Of a DNA stretch of 41,412 bases, positions 1 through 9,703 are shown in pieces. Under the pieces are notes generated by a model, which did no database searches, had not been told where the DNA came from, and saw only the letters and a program-made list of their open reading frames with translations. Origin of the DNA: a bacterium (GTDB lineage: Bacteria; Patescibacteriota; Minisyncoccia; Moranbacterales; UBA2206); the NCBI GenBank assembly GCA_021785125.1, contig JAJYGF010000013.1, positions 1 through 41,412 on the forward strand. Direction: 5' to 3'. The position numbers and the translations under genes are program-made. The stretch's first letter is position 1, and every line of letters starts with the position of its first letter.

Positions 1-3000
1 TTTTTACAAATATTCCATTTCTGCCGGCACTTGGACGACTTTGACCGCCGCGCCGGGAGCAATCGGTGTGGGCGGCACCATGATCAGAAACGGTTCCGAC
101 GACAGTATCTACGTATTACAAGGCAACAATGCCACCGGCTTCTACAAATATTCCATCTCTGCTGGCACTTGGACCACGCTTTCTTATGGCATGCCCGATA
201 ACGCGCGGGCGGACAGCAGCATAGTCAGGGGTCCGGACGGCGACAGTCTGTATGTTTTGCCTGACGGTTATAATTATGGTAAGGATTTTTTCAAATACTC
301 CATGTCCACTGGCACTTGGACTTCCTTGGCAGCAACTTTCAATTGGAATGATTACGGCTCCGTTCTGCTAAATACTTCAAGCGATTCCATCTATCTTATT
401 AGAGGAGATGGTACGTCCGAATTTGATAAATATTCCATCTCGGGCAATTCTTGGACGGGAATGACAGGACCGCCGGCCGCTCTAGGGGGAGCGTATATTC
501 CGCAATCAGGCGATACCATGATTCACAATGGCACAGAGGACAATATATATGTCTTGTCGGGCGGCAACACCAATGCTTTTTACAGCTATTCCATTGCTAA
601 CAACACTTGGACCACGCTGGCGACTGTCCCGGGAAATGTTTATCAAGGCGGCACCATGATCAGAAACGGCTCCGACGACAGCATCTATGTCTTGCAGGGA
701 AACAATGGTACCGGTTTCTACAAATATTCCATTTCTGCCGGCACTTGGACGACTTTGACCACTGTGCCGGGAGCGATCGGTGTGGGCGCCGCCATGATCA
801 GGAACGGTTCCGATGACAGCATCTACGTGTCACAGGGCAACAATGCCACCGGCTTCTACAAATATTCCATTTCTGCCGGCACTTGGACGACTTTGACGGC
901 CGCGCCCGGAGCGATCGGTTTGGGCGCCGCCATGGTCCGGCATGGAGGGGATAGTATTTATGTTTTGGCCGGAGACAACAGCACAAATTTTTATAAATAT
1001 TCCATTTCCGCTAACGCATGGGCGTCCATGAATGTTCCGGGAGTCGTGAACGGAGGCGGCAATATGATTGACGGCAATGCCGGTAGCAATATTGTCTATG
1101 TGTTGGCGGGAGATGACGGCAACAGCAATGGTTTTTACAAATATAATATCAATTCATCTTATGCACCTTCCGGCACGTTCGAATCGCAGACGCTTGATTT
1201 GGGAACGACTGCCAATCTCTCGACGCTTTCCGTGCCGCAAAACGCCTGGCAGAAAGATCCGAATCCGGTAGTAGCTCCATCAAATGTGTACAATTCAAAC
1301 GGGAGCCTGGCTTATACGGAAACCAAAGTGTTGCGCCCTTTTGTGTTGAAAGAAAACGGGACGTATAAGATGTGGTATACTTCATCAACCGCGGCTTTGA
1401 AAGGTGCGAATGTGACTTATGCGACTTCGACGGACGGCCTGATTTGGTCGGCAAAAATTCCAACAAATTTGGCTCCCACGGTGGGAACGGCTGATTCAAA
1501 CGGAGTAACTTCAGGTGTGGTGATAAATGACGGAGGAACCTATAAGATGTGGTATGTCGGGCAAGACAGCTACAATGTCTCAAGGATACTTTATGCCACA
1601 TCCGCCGACGGCATAAATTGGACCAAAGGGACAAACGGAACTCCGCTGGTGGTGCTGGATGTGGGAAGTTCTGGCAGCTTCGATTCCGGAGGTGTTTCCA
1701 CGAGCTATGTTATGAAAGACGGAAGCACATACAAAATGTGGTATTCGGCGATGGATGGAAGCAATTTGTGGGATCACATCGGCTATGCCACATCCGCCGA
1801 CGGCATAAATTGGACCAAGGCGAGTTCGTCCGTGATGAATCTGGGAAATTCGGGAAGCTTTGACGACCATATGTTATTGGTGTGCACCGTCTTAAAAATA
1901 ACCAATACTGATTGGCGAATGTTTTATGTCGGCATCAATTCATCCGACGGCACGGAAAGAAACGGCTATGCCACATCCGCCGACGGCATAAATTGGACCA
2001 GACCCGATCTTGGATTGGTTTCTTTTAATGGAAATACCAATAATAATTTGATTCTGGACAAAGGACTTTCTGGCGCTTCGGACAGCGGCGGACTTGATTG
2101 CATAAGTGTGATGTATGACGCGAGTGACGGCAGATTTAAAGCCTGGACCACCGGGATCGGTTCTGTCATTACTTTCGGTTATGCCGAACTGCCGGAAATA
2201 AAGTATCAAGTGGCGGCGAAAAACAATTCTTTGAGCGATGATTTTAATGGTGCCAGTTTGGATACGTCAAAATGGAACACTCCCGGTGCCGGAGTTTCTC
2301 AAATAAACGGACGTATCCAAATGACAAACACGACTTCATCTGGCAATAAATCATTAGTGCAGAATGGTTCATTGGCCGGTGATTTTGATATCGAGGCTGA
2401 TTATGACAGTAGTGGTTTTATCCCTTCGACGGGGACAGGCGCGAAAGAACAGGGGCTGGTCATATTCAATGCCAGCACTAATTGGCAATGTAATGTTCAA
2501 TTGGCTGGTGTTAGCGGGAATACGATTTTAGGCACTAACTGGTGGACGGGATCATCCGGTGTCACGATTACAAATCCAAAATTATATACCCCGCAATCTG
2601 TGGGAAGACTAAAAATGGTGCGTCATGGTAGCCAGATCGATTGTTACGGCAAAGATGCTGGTACCAACGGTCAGTGGGTCAATTTTGCCCGCTATTCCGG
2701 AGGGTCGGGAATAACCGACAACATGACACTTTATCTTATTTTGCAGAACGCAGACGGCTCTTCAACCGCTTCAACTGCTTATTTTGACAATTTTGTACAA
2801 TGGTCTTCTGCCGAAGGTCCGGACGGAACTTCTTCCACATATTTTACTCCGTCTATGAGTGTGGCAGGACCGAGTTCGACGAACACTCCGTCAAACTTAA
2901 ACGGCAGCCAGTACGTTCATTACTTGGCGTATTTCGGAAACACTTCGCAAGCCGTTTCGACGCAGACGCTGTCCGGCGTTTCCATAAATTATTCCCAATA

Positions 3001-6000
3001 TACGCAAGACTCCGGCAAAATTTTTGAAGCGGATTTTAATGGTTCGACCACGGCCAATTACGCGGCCGGCTCGCCCTATCCGATCGCCAATCAAAACACG
3101 ACTTTTGATCAGAATGGAAAATTCGGCCAAGGAATCCATCTTGACGATGGAACCAAAAATCTGATCAAAAATTCCAGCTTTGAATATGCCGGAACAAACA
3201 CAAGTTCAAGCCCGCAGATCCTGAACTCTTTCATCGACGGCGCCGGCCCATGTACGGCCAATGAAAAATACACCGGCATCACGCAAAACACCGATCCGCA
3301 ATATGTTTATGACGGATCAAGTTCAGTCGAAATCAACGCTTCCGTGATCGCGTCAGGTTGCAATGCCTTAAACGTGCAGACAAGCGCGGCATTAAATTCG
3401 GATATAACAGTGAGCCCGGGTACGACATACACTCTCTCAGTTTACGCCAAAGGCGGAGCGGGGTCACTGATTGTGTATGGACGCGAATCCAACAGCGCCG
3501 GCATACCGTCCTGCAGCGCCAGTTCCATTCCGGACGGCGGCACGGCTTCGGCCGGCACATGTGTAGGCACCGGCACGCAAAGCGTAGAATATGATTTTTC
3601 CGCCCCCGGCAACACTTGGACCAGGGAAACCCTGACGTATACGACTCCTTCCAATGCGACTACGGTCACCGCCTTTGTCGGACAGCTGCATACGCAAGCC
3701 GGCACGCCCGTGTATTTCGACGCGGAACAATTTGAGAAAAATTCATCCGCGACGCCGTATGCGTCAGGCGACGGCGCGAGCGTTTTGCAATATTCCACGG
3801 CCGCCAGTAAGAACCTGATTCCACTCAACTCGGGATTTGAAAGCGGATTGACCACGCCATGGACCACCAATGGCGGGTCCAATGCGACCGTGGACACATC
3901 TTCGCCTTACGAAGGTATCAACTCCATCAAAGTTAATACTTCCACCTTGGGTAGCGGACAATTTTACGATGTGAATACAAGCATCCCTGTTCCCGTCCAG
4001 CCGGGTACTAGCTACACGTTTTCCGTATATAGCAAAGGCGGTAACGGAACTATTTATGCGGTTGAATACAAAGCGGATAACGCAACCACTACGACGTCGT
4101 ACCAAGACCATAATACTTCAGTTCCGGCCAATACCAATTGGGCCAGGACGTCCGTAACATTTATGACTCAGCCGGACGCGGCTTTCGTATATCTGTATTT
4201 GCGGCAGTTCCAAAATCCGACGCCGATCTATTGGGATGCCGTCCAATTCGAACAAGGATCGAGCGCGACCGCGTATGATTACGACACGGCCCACGCCAAT
4301 ATTAATCCTTCCCAAGGCTCGATCGAATTCTGGTTCAAGCCGGATTGGAGCGGAGGACAAATCGCGGTTGGTCCGACCGGCGCCAAACAGCTTTTTATTG
4401 CCACTAATCTCAACCCGAATACGATGTGGCAGAACGATATAAGTGTTTTCGAAAAAAATTCCACTGCTTGGGGAGGTCCGGCGTTGTTAGCGGCGATAGA
4501 TGATAGCACACAGACCAGCTCATGGTCAGCCAGTCACGAGAAAGCTATATTGATTCCGACCACCGATCAGCTCATACCGGCGGGAATTTGGCATCATGTC
4601 GTTTTCACTTATGATAGCTCGGGCAACATGAAACTGTATTTGGACGGAGACGCTTCTAAAGACACTCCATATACTGGAGATACGGGCAGTGGAATAATAA
4701 CTAGTGGCGGCGTGGGGCCAATCATGGACATTGGAAGCTATAATACTTCCAATGTAGCTGACTCTACTATCGATGATTTCCGCATATACAATCGCGTCCT
4801 TTCCGCTAATGAAATTGCGGCGCATATCAACGCAGCCAGCGAAACCGAACAAGATGCGGTCATTTCCAACCTTATCATGCACGAACCGTCCGACGCTACG
4901 GCCGTTTGGTCGCAACTGGCTTGGACGGATTCTTTGCCGACCGGCACCGGAATCAAATTCAGGACCAGAAGCGCGACTTCCCAGAGCGGCTTGGCAACCT
5001 CGACTTGGAGTCCGTATTACGCCAGTTCGACGGCCGCTATCACCAATACGCCGGATTCAAGCTGGATCGAGATCGAAGCTACGCTTTCCACGACCAATGG
5101 CACGGCCACGCCGACGCTTTCGGATTTCACTTTGACATATAATGTCAACGCGCCGCCGACCGTCACAATCAATTCGGCCGCGCAATCCCAATCCAGCGCC
5201 AGTTTCGGAAAGGTCATAGTGAGCTATGGAGTCAGCGACGTGGACGATACGAATGAAACGGTCCGGCTGTATTATCAGCCGCAACCGACGCAACTGACCG
5301 GTGCTATCTTGTCCACCGACCAGCCGCCGGAGAGCATCAATGTCAATTCAACTACCGGATTTCCAAGTTCCGGAATCCTAAGCATCGGCGGAGAAACCTT
5401 TACTTATGATTCCGTAACTGTCACCAGTTTCCATATAACGGCCAGGCATACCACGCAAAACGAGATAGCGCAAAATCACGCGATCGGGGATGAAATTTTT
5501 GTCCAGGCTCAAAGCGCCAACGTTGTTGGAGGAGGATCGCTGGCGCTAACTGCCGGATCTCCGAATTCCATTTCCAACCAGACAATCACTTGGAATGTCA
5601 AAGCCGAACTGCCGAATGTGTATTATCCGAATGCCAGTGTGAGGGTGTTGGCGGATGACAATGAATATGTGTATTCGACAAGCACGGCCGACCAAGCATT
5701 GGTCATCGACACAGCCAGTCCGACTGCCACTTCGATTGCTATAAATAGCGGAGCAGCTTACACGCATAGTTATGCAGTCGGTCTAAATTTGGCGGCAACC
5801 GATGGTTCAGCGGTGAAAGTCAAAATTTCCGATTCAGTCGATACCAATGGCAATATGATCGCGGACGGACTCAATGCCAATTCCGACCAGTGGATCAACT
5901 TCGCTTCCACGATCAGCAATTGGAACTTGCCTCAAAACGGCGATGGAAACTACACGGTCTATTACCAATTCATGGACGTGTATGGAAATACGGTCAATCA

Positions 6001-9000
6001 AACCAGCACAACTATCATAAAATCGTCTCCGCCGAGCGTGACGATCAACAGCGTGACGGAAAGTTCGAGTGGAGTCGTGAGCATAAGCTACACCTTTTCC
6101 GACGCGATCGAACCGCCGACCGGACAAAGCTATTTCAACGTGTATGTAAAATATTCGCTGGACGGTACGGACGCCAACTTGCAGCCGGTGACGGCCGTTA
6201 CGGGAGATGTCGGCAGCAATGTGGTGGCTACGACCGGCAACAAGACGATCCTTTGGACGCCGGCCAAAGATGCGTTCACGAACAACATAACCCGTGCCGC
6301 CAATACCAGCAAACTGCGCGTTTATGTGGACGATCTCAATCCAGCCATTACTGACGGGACAAATATCGAACGTACCGGTTATGGGGATTATACTAATTTC
6401 GTTTTAGACACCCAGGGTCCGACGTCTAGCGCGTATATTAATAACCATGGCGATCTTTACACTCAATCTTCGACAGTCAGCGTGACTTTTTCCGCGACGG
6501 ACGAATCCGCTGTTTCTTACGAGGCTTCCAATTATTCTGATTTCCATGACCAATCTTCTTGGACGGCGCTGGCCGCCAGCCCGACCACTATTTCCAATTA
6601 CGCTTTGCTTGCGGGAGACGGCCAACGGTATGTATATATCAGGACCGAAGACGCCTATGGAAACATCACAACTTTAAACAATGTTTATATTTATAAAGTT
6701 TCTCCGCCGAGCGTGACGGTCAATGGCGTGGCCCAATCCACGACTTTGTCCAAATTCGGACATGTTTTGATCGATTATACGATTTCAGATGCCGTGCAAA
6801 GTTCTTTGGATGTTACCATGCAATATTATGATGGCGCCGGTTGGCATGATGTAACCGCGGCCGATGTGACTAATGCCGGAACCCAAGCTGTCACTCCCGG
6901 CCAGCCGAAAGAATTAATCGCCGATTGGAATGCCGCGGCCCAGCTGGCGAGCGCTCCGATCGAATATGGCACGGCCAGATTGAGAGTATATGCTTCCGAC
7001 GGCAATGTCGTGCCGGATCCGAACCAATACGATCCGTACGATGAGCCGGGCACCGATCCGAACAATCCGGACACGTTCATTTTGGATACGAAGACGCCGC
7101 AAGCTAGCGGATCGGCCATCACCATTTCGGGCGAAACGGCGGACGGCAAGATCGGACAGATCCAATTGACGCAAGGGATCAAATTAGACCTTTCCATCAC
7201 CGACCTTTCATCCATGTATGTCCAATTTTCCAATGACGGCAATATTTTCGGCATATCCACGGACAACCAAGGCGCGATTTCCAGCAAGACATCCAACATA
7301 AGCCAGGGGACGGACGATTTCGGCTCTTGCAATTTTACCCAGAGCGATACCGGATGTTCTTGGTTGACTTACGCTTTGGGCAACGGCATATCCTGGGCGC
7401 CGGACATGACCACGCAAGGCAACAAGACCGTCTATGTCAGAGTGCGCGACATCTATGGCAACACGGCTATTTACAACACTACGGCCATATTGGATACTGT
7501 GGCTCCGACGCCGCCGCATTTTATCGTGGTGGACTCGTCATATTACGGCATCCGCTATTGGGTAACGGTCGGCTGGGACCTGTTCCGCACCACTCCTCCG
7601 GACAGCACCCTGGATCCGACCAGCCAGGAATATCAGGACGAGCTGACTTCTTATAATAATTATCAGGATCTGGCGGTCAGCGGCACAGCCTATCAGATCG
7701 AAAGAAAAATCTACAACAAAGCGGGCCAACTTGTGGACAACAGCGGCAATGTGATAACCAATACTGCCATTACCGCCAATCCCGATACTTATTATCAGAA
7801 GAATCCACTGGTGGCGTATCCCAAAGACACAACCCAGGACAGCCTGATCGATCAAGATCTGCTTCCTTACGATTCGAGCAATCCGTATACTTATTATTAT
7901 CGGGTGGAAAGCGTCGATTCGGTAGGCAATTATTCTTATTACAATACGGATAATGGCTGGCAATCGGTCATTCCGGAAGGCATGGACCAGGTTCCGCCGG
8001 AAATCTCTTCGAATGGCCCGAGTGTGGACGCGAAAGACACGACCGCAACCGTAACTTGGATGACGGATAAATTGAGCAACTCCCTGGTCGAATTTTCCAC
8101 TGCCGCTGATTACAGCTCGACAAATCCAACCGTATATGATTATGAACAGGGCAATGCGGACGATCTCAACACTGTGCACCAGGTTCAAATAATCGGTCTG
8201 CAGCCGGAAACCTCATATCATTATCGAGTTATATCCAAATCGGCTTTCGGCAAAGAAGCGGTTTCGGATGACAAGACTTTCACGACCACGCTGCCGGCCG
8301 ATTCTTCGACCAGCCCGACTATTTATACTCCGGAAGTGCAAACTTTGGGAACTTCCGCCGATTCGGTCACCATCACTTTCAAAACCGACAAATATTCTTA
8401 TGCCCAGATCCTTTATGGAACCAGCGATTCCAATCTCAACCAATCGACCGAACTGTCCACCACGCTCGACAAGGACCATTGGATCACCATCTCCAATTTG
8501 ACAGCCAACACCAAATATTATTTCAAAGCTAGGAGCGTGGATGTTTACGGCAATGAAACTTTCGGGCCGTTGCAGAATTTCACCACTGCCGACGACAATT
8601 CGACCGCGGCCATCTCTTCGGTGATAGTTTCCAATGTTACCATGACCAGCGCGCTTATCAGTTGGACAAGCAGCACTGTGACGACCAGCGACGTCTATTA
8701 TGGAAAATCCACCAGCTACGGCAGTTCGATCACCGACAAGTCCGGATCGAAAACGACCAATCACAGCGTCAATCTGCAGAATCTCGATCAAGGCACGACA
8801 TATCATTTCCGCATCGTCGGCACGGACAGCTCCGGAGCGAATACCTATTCGTCCGACGACTACGTGTTTTCCACTATCACTCTTCCGCAGATCCAAAATA
8901 TCAAGGTTTCCGATGTAACTGAAAACAGCATGACCGTGAATTGGGCCACCAATGTGGCTACCGATTCCCAAGTTGAATACAAAATAGGCCAGAACCAGCC

Positions 9001-9541
9001 GAGAGTCGAAGCGGTAACCGATTCCGCCACCACTCATTCCGTCAAGCTTCAGAACCTGGATGATAATACCGATTACACTTTGAGGGTCATTGTCAGAGAC
9101 GCTTACGGCAACCAGGTGATTTCCAATCCGTTCGATGCTAAGACTGCTATCGACACCACTCCGCCTGTCATCACCGGAATCAAGGCGGAAACCGCCGCTT
9201 CGATCAATCAGGACGGCAAGGTTCAGGCCATCATAAGCTGGAATACGGATGAACCGAGCACCACGCAAGTCGTTTACTCGTTGGGCGCCAAGAGCAATTA
9301 TGACATGCAAACCACGAAGGACAACGACCTCACCACTTCCCACATCGTAGTCATTCCGGATCTCCAAGGATCAAGCGCGTACCATTACCGGGTCCAATCC
9401 GCGGATAAGGCCGGCAATCTGGCCCAATCGGACGATTATATCATCCTGACGCCGCAAAAGAAAAATTCTCTCCTGCAAATAATCGTAAACAATATGGAAC
9501 AGCAGTTCGGATGGCTAAGAAAATTCGGAGCCTTCCAATAA
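1..9541 (+). CDS. Giant modular surface protein, 5' end outside the window
   Basis: The reading frame is open from the first bases, and the repeat pattern continues across the left edge, so the N-terminus and any signal peptide are missing; about 3,180 residues are visible. Modules in order (residues counted from base 41): about eight kelch-like propeller repeats with FYKYSISAGTWTTL signatures (1-375); a GH43/32-like bladed region with repeated GYATSADGINWTK (400-720); a concanavalin-like domain starting LSDDFNGASLDTSKW (727-920); two carbohydrate-binding-like modules beginning NLIKNSSFE and NLIPLNSGFE (1040-1410); a LamG-like domain with WHHVVFTYDSSGNMKLYLDG and IDDFRIYNRVLS (1415-1600); Ig/cadherin-like repeats (1700-2490); and about five fibronectin-III-like domains with TSYHYRV (2640-3135). 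No LPXTG or other sorting motif is visible at the C-terminus. It is probably an exported adhesin or glycan-binding protein. The domain assignments are from motif reading; the adhesin role is inference. Confidence 0.9.
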   Translation, partial: FYKYSISAGTWTTLTAAPGAIGVGGTMIRNGSDDSIYVLQGNNATGFYKYSISAGTWTTLSYGMPDNARADSSIVRGPDGDSLYVLPDGYNYGKDFFKYSMSTGTWTSLAATFNWNDYGSVLLNTSSDSIYLIRGDGTSEFDKYSISGNSWTGMTGPPAALGGAYIPQSGDTMIHNGTEDNIYVLSGGNTNAFYSYSIANNTWTTLATVPGNVYQGGTMIRNGSDDSIYVLQGNNGTGFYKYSISAGTWTTLTTVPGAIGVGAAMIRNGSDDSIYVSQGNNATGFYKYSISAGTWTTLTAAPGAIGLGAAMVRHGGDSIYVLAGDNSTNFYKYSISANAWASMNVPGVVNGGGNMIDGNAGSNIVYVLAGDDGNSNGFYKYNINSSYAPSGTFESQTLDLGTTANLSTLSVPQNAWQKDPNPVVAPSNVYNSNGSLAYTETKVLRPFVLKENGTYKMWYTSSTAALKGANVTYATSTDGLIWSAKIPTNLAPTVGTADSNGVTSGVVINDGGTYKMWYVGQDSYNVSRILYATSADGINWTKGTNGTPLVVLDVGSSGSFDSGGVSTSYVMKDGSTYKMWYSAMDGSNLWDHIGYATSADGINWTKASSSVMNLGNSGSFDDHMLLVCTVLKITNTDWRMFYVGINSSDGTERNGYATSADGINWTRPDLGLVSFNGNTNNNLILDKGLSGASDSGGLDCISVMYDASDGRFKAWTTGIGSVITFGYAELPEIKYQVAAKNNSLSDDFNGASLDTSKWNTPGAGVSQINGRIQMTNTTSSGNKSLVQNGSLAGDFDIEADYDSSGFIPSTGTGAKEQGLVIFNASTNWQCNVQLAGVSGNTILGTNWWTGSSGVTITNPKLYTPQSVGRLKMVRHGSQIDCYGKDAGTNGQWVNFARYSGGSGITDNMTLYLILQNADGSSTASTAYFDNFVQWSSAEGPDGTSSTYFTPSMSVAGPSSTNTPSNLNGSQYVHYLAYFGNTSQAVSTQTLSGVSINYSQYTQDSGKIFEADFNGSTTANYAAGSPYPIANQNTTFDQNGKFGQGIHLDDGTKNLIKNSSFEYAGTNTSSSPQILNSFIDGAGPCTANEKYTGITQNTDPQYVYDGSSSVEINASVIASGCNALNVQTSAALNSDITVSPGTTYTLSVYAKGGAGSLIVYGRESNSAGIPSCSASSIPDGGTASAGTCVGTGTQSVEYDFSAPGNTWTRETLTYTTPSNATTVTAFVGQLHTQAGTPVYFDAEQFEKNSSATPYASGDGASVLQYSTAASKNLIPLNSGFESGLTTPWTTNGGSNATVDTSSPYEGINSIKVNTSTLGSGQFYDVNTSIPVPVQPGTSYTFSVYSKGGNGTIYAVEYKADNATTTTSYQDHNTSVPANTNWARTSVTFMTQPDAAFVYLYLRQFQNPTPIYWDAVQFEQGSSATAYDYDTAHANINPSQGSIEFWFKPDWSGGQIAVGPTGAKQLFIATNLNPNTMWQNDISVFEKNSTAWGGPALLAAIDDSTQTSSWSASHEKAILIPTTDQLIPAGIWHHVVFTYDSSGNMKLYLDGDASKDTPYTGDTGSGIITSGGVGPIMDIGSYNTSNVADSTIDDFRIYNRVLSANEIAAHINAASETEQDAVISNLIMHEPSDATAVWSQLAWTDSLPTGTGIKFRTRSATSQSGLATSTWSPYYASSTAAITNTPDSSWIEIEATLSTTNGTATPTLSDFTLTYNVNAPPTVTINSAAQSQSSASFGKVIVSYGVSDVDDTNETVRLYYQPQPTQLTGAILSTDQPPESINVNSTTGFPSSGILSIGGETFTYDSVTVTSFHITARHTTQNEIAQNHAIGDEIFVQAQSANVVGGGSLALTAGSPNSISNQTITWNVKAELPNVYYPNASVRVLADDNEYVYSTSTADQALVIDTASPTATSIAINSGAAYTHSYAVGLNLAATDGSAVKVKISDSVDTNGNMIADGLNANSDQWINFASTISNWNLPQNGDGNYTVYYQFMDVYGNTVNQTSTTIIKSSPPSVTINSVTESSSGVVSISYTFSDAIEPPTGQSYFNVYVKYSLDGTDANLQPVTAVTGDVGSNVVATTGNKTILWTPAKDAFTNNITRAANTSKLRVYVDDLNPAITDGTNIERTGYGDYTNFVLDTQGPTSSAYINNHGDLYTQSSTVSVTFSATDESAVSYEASNYSDFHDQSSWTALAASPTTISNYALLAGDGQRYVYIRTEDAYGNITTLNNVYIYKVSPPSVTVNGVAQSTTLSKFGHVLIDYTISDAVQSSLDVTMQYYDGAGWHDVTAADVTNAGTQAVTPGQPKELIADWNAAAQLASAPIEYGTARLRVYASDGNVVPDPNQYDPYDEPGTDPNNPDTFILDTKTPQASGSAITISGETADGKIGQIQLTQGIKLDLSITDLSSMYVQFSNDGNIFGISTDNQGAISSKTSNISQGTDDFGSCNFTQSDTGCSWLTYALGNGISWAPDMTTQGNKTVYVRVRDIYGNTAIYNTTAILDTVAPTPPHFIVVDSSYYGIRYWVTVGWDLFRTTPPDSTLDPTSQEYQDELTSYNNYQDLAVSGTAYQIERKIYNKAGQLVDNSGNVITNTAITANPDTYYQKNPLVAYPKDTTQDSLIDQDLLPYDSSNPYTYYYRVESVDSVGNYSYYNTDNGWQSVIPEGMDQVPPEISSNGPSVDAKDTTATVTWMTDKLSNSLVEFSTAADYSSTNPTVYDYEQGNADDLNTVHQVQIIGLQPETSYHYRVISKSAFGKEAVSDDKTFTTTLPADSSTSPTIYTPEVQTLGTSADSVTITFKTDKYSYAQILYGTSDSNLNQSTELSTTLDKDHWITISNLTANTKYYFKARSVDVYGNETFGPLQNFTTADDNSTAAISSVIVSNVTMTSALISWTSSTVTTSDVYYGKSTSYGSSITDKSGSKTTNHSVNLQNLDQGTTYHFRIVGTDSSGANTYSSDDYVFSTITLPQIQNIKVSDVTENSMTVNWATNVATDSQVEYKIGQNQPRVEAVTDSATTHSVKLQNLDDNTDYTLRVIVRDAYGNQVISNPFDAKTAIDTTPPVITGIKAETAASINQDGKVQAIISWNTDEPSTTQVVYSLGAKSNYDMQTTKDNDLTTSHIVVIPDLQGSSAYHYRVQSADKAGNLAQSDDYIILTPQKKNSLLQIIVNNMEQQFGWLRKFGAFQ
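5..897 (+). repeat. Near-identical 41-42 bp direct repeats in the propeller region
   Basis: The segment at 5-46 recurs exactly at 719-760 and, for 41 bases, at 857-897; each encodes YKYSISAGTWTTLT. Nucleotide identity, not only protein similarity, shows recent duplication or gene conversion of propeller blades. Additional diverged copies lie at about 145-185 and 290-330. Confidence 0.85.
1592..2000 (+). repeat. Three identical 34 bp repeats in the GH43-like region
   Basis: The same 34 bases occur at 1592-1625, 1784-1817 and 1967-2000, encoding YATSADGINWT in each blade. The spacings are 192 and 183 bp, close to one blade unit. Exact identity within otherwise diverged blades suggests recent homogenisation. 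Confidence 0.85.
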
Positions 9542-9596
9542 TAACCATGAAAGGGGAAAAATTAATATATTTTCCACAATGACCCACGTTGCGGAA

Positions 9597-9628
9597 AACC
9601 AAAAAGCCTTCGCGGGCTTTTTTGGTTT
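9597..9628 (+). terminator. Rho-independent terminator after the giant surface gene
   Basis: The arms AACCAAAAAGCC and GGCTTTTTTGGTT pair over 12 bp with one bulged T, around a short loop. The T-rich 3' arm follows the giant gene's stop by about 55 bases. Confidence 0.8.
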
Positions 9629-9668
9629 GAAATCAAGATCGATTTTCTTTATGGCTGGTGCAATCTTA

Positions 9669-9677
9669 TGCTATAAT
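9669..9677 (+). promoter_or_regulatory. Extended -10 promoter of gpmI
   Basis: TGCTATAAT (TG-n-TATAAT) lies 27 bases before the gpmI start codon, directly after the preceding terminator. No good -35 box is seen, as expected for an extended -10 promoter. Confidence 0.65.
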
Positions 9678-9703
9678 TAAAAAATAAAAATAAAAAAGCT
9701 GGA

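Noticed and set aside
8213-9367. 384-codon minus-strand frame inside the giant surface gene
   Set aside because: It is a long open antisense frame of a repeat-rich gene; the residues show no recognisable domain and the sense strand encodes clear Fn3-like modules.
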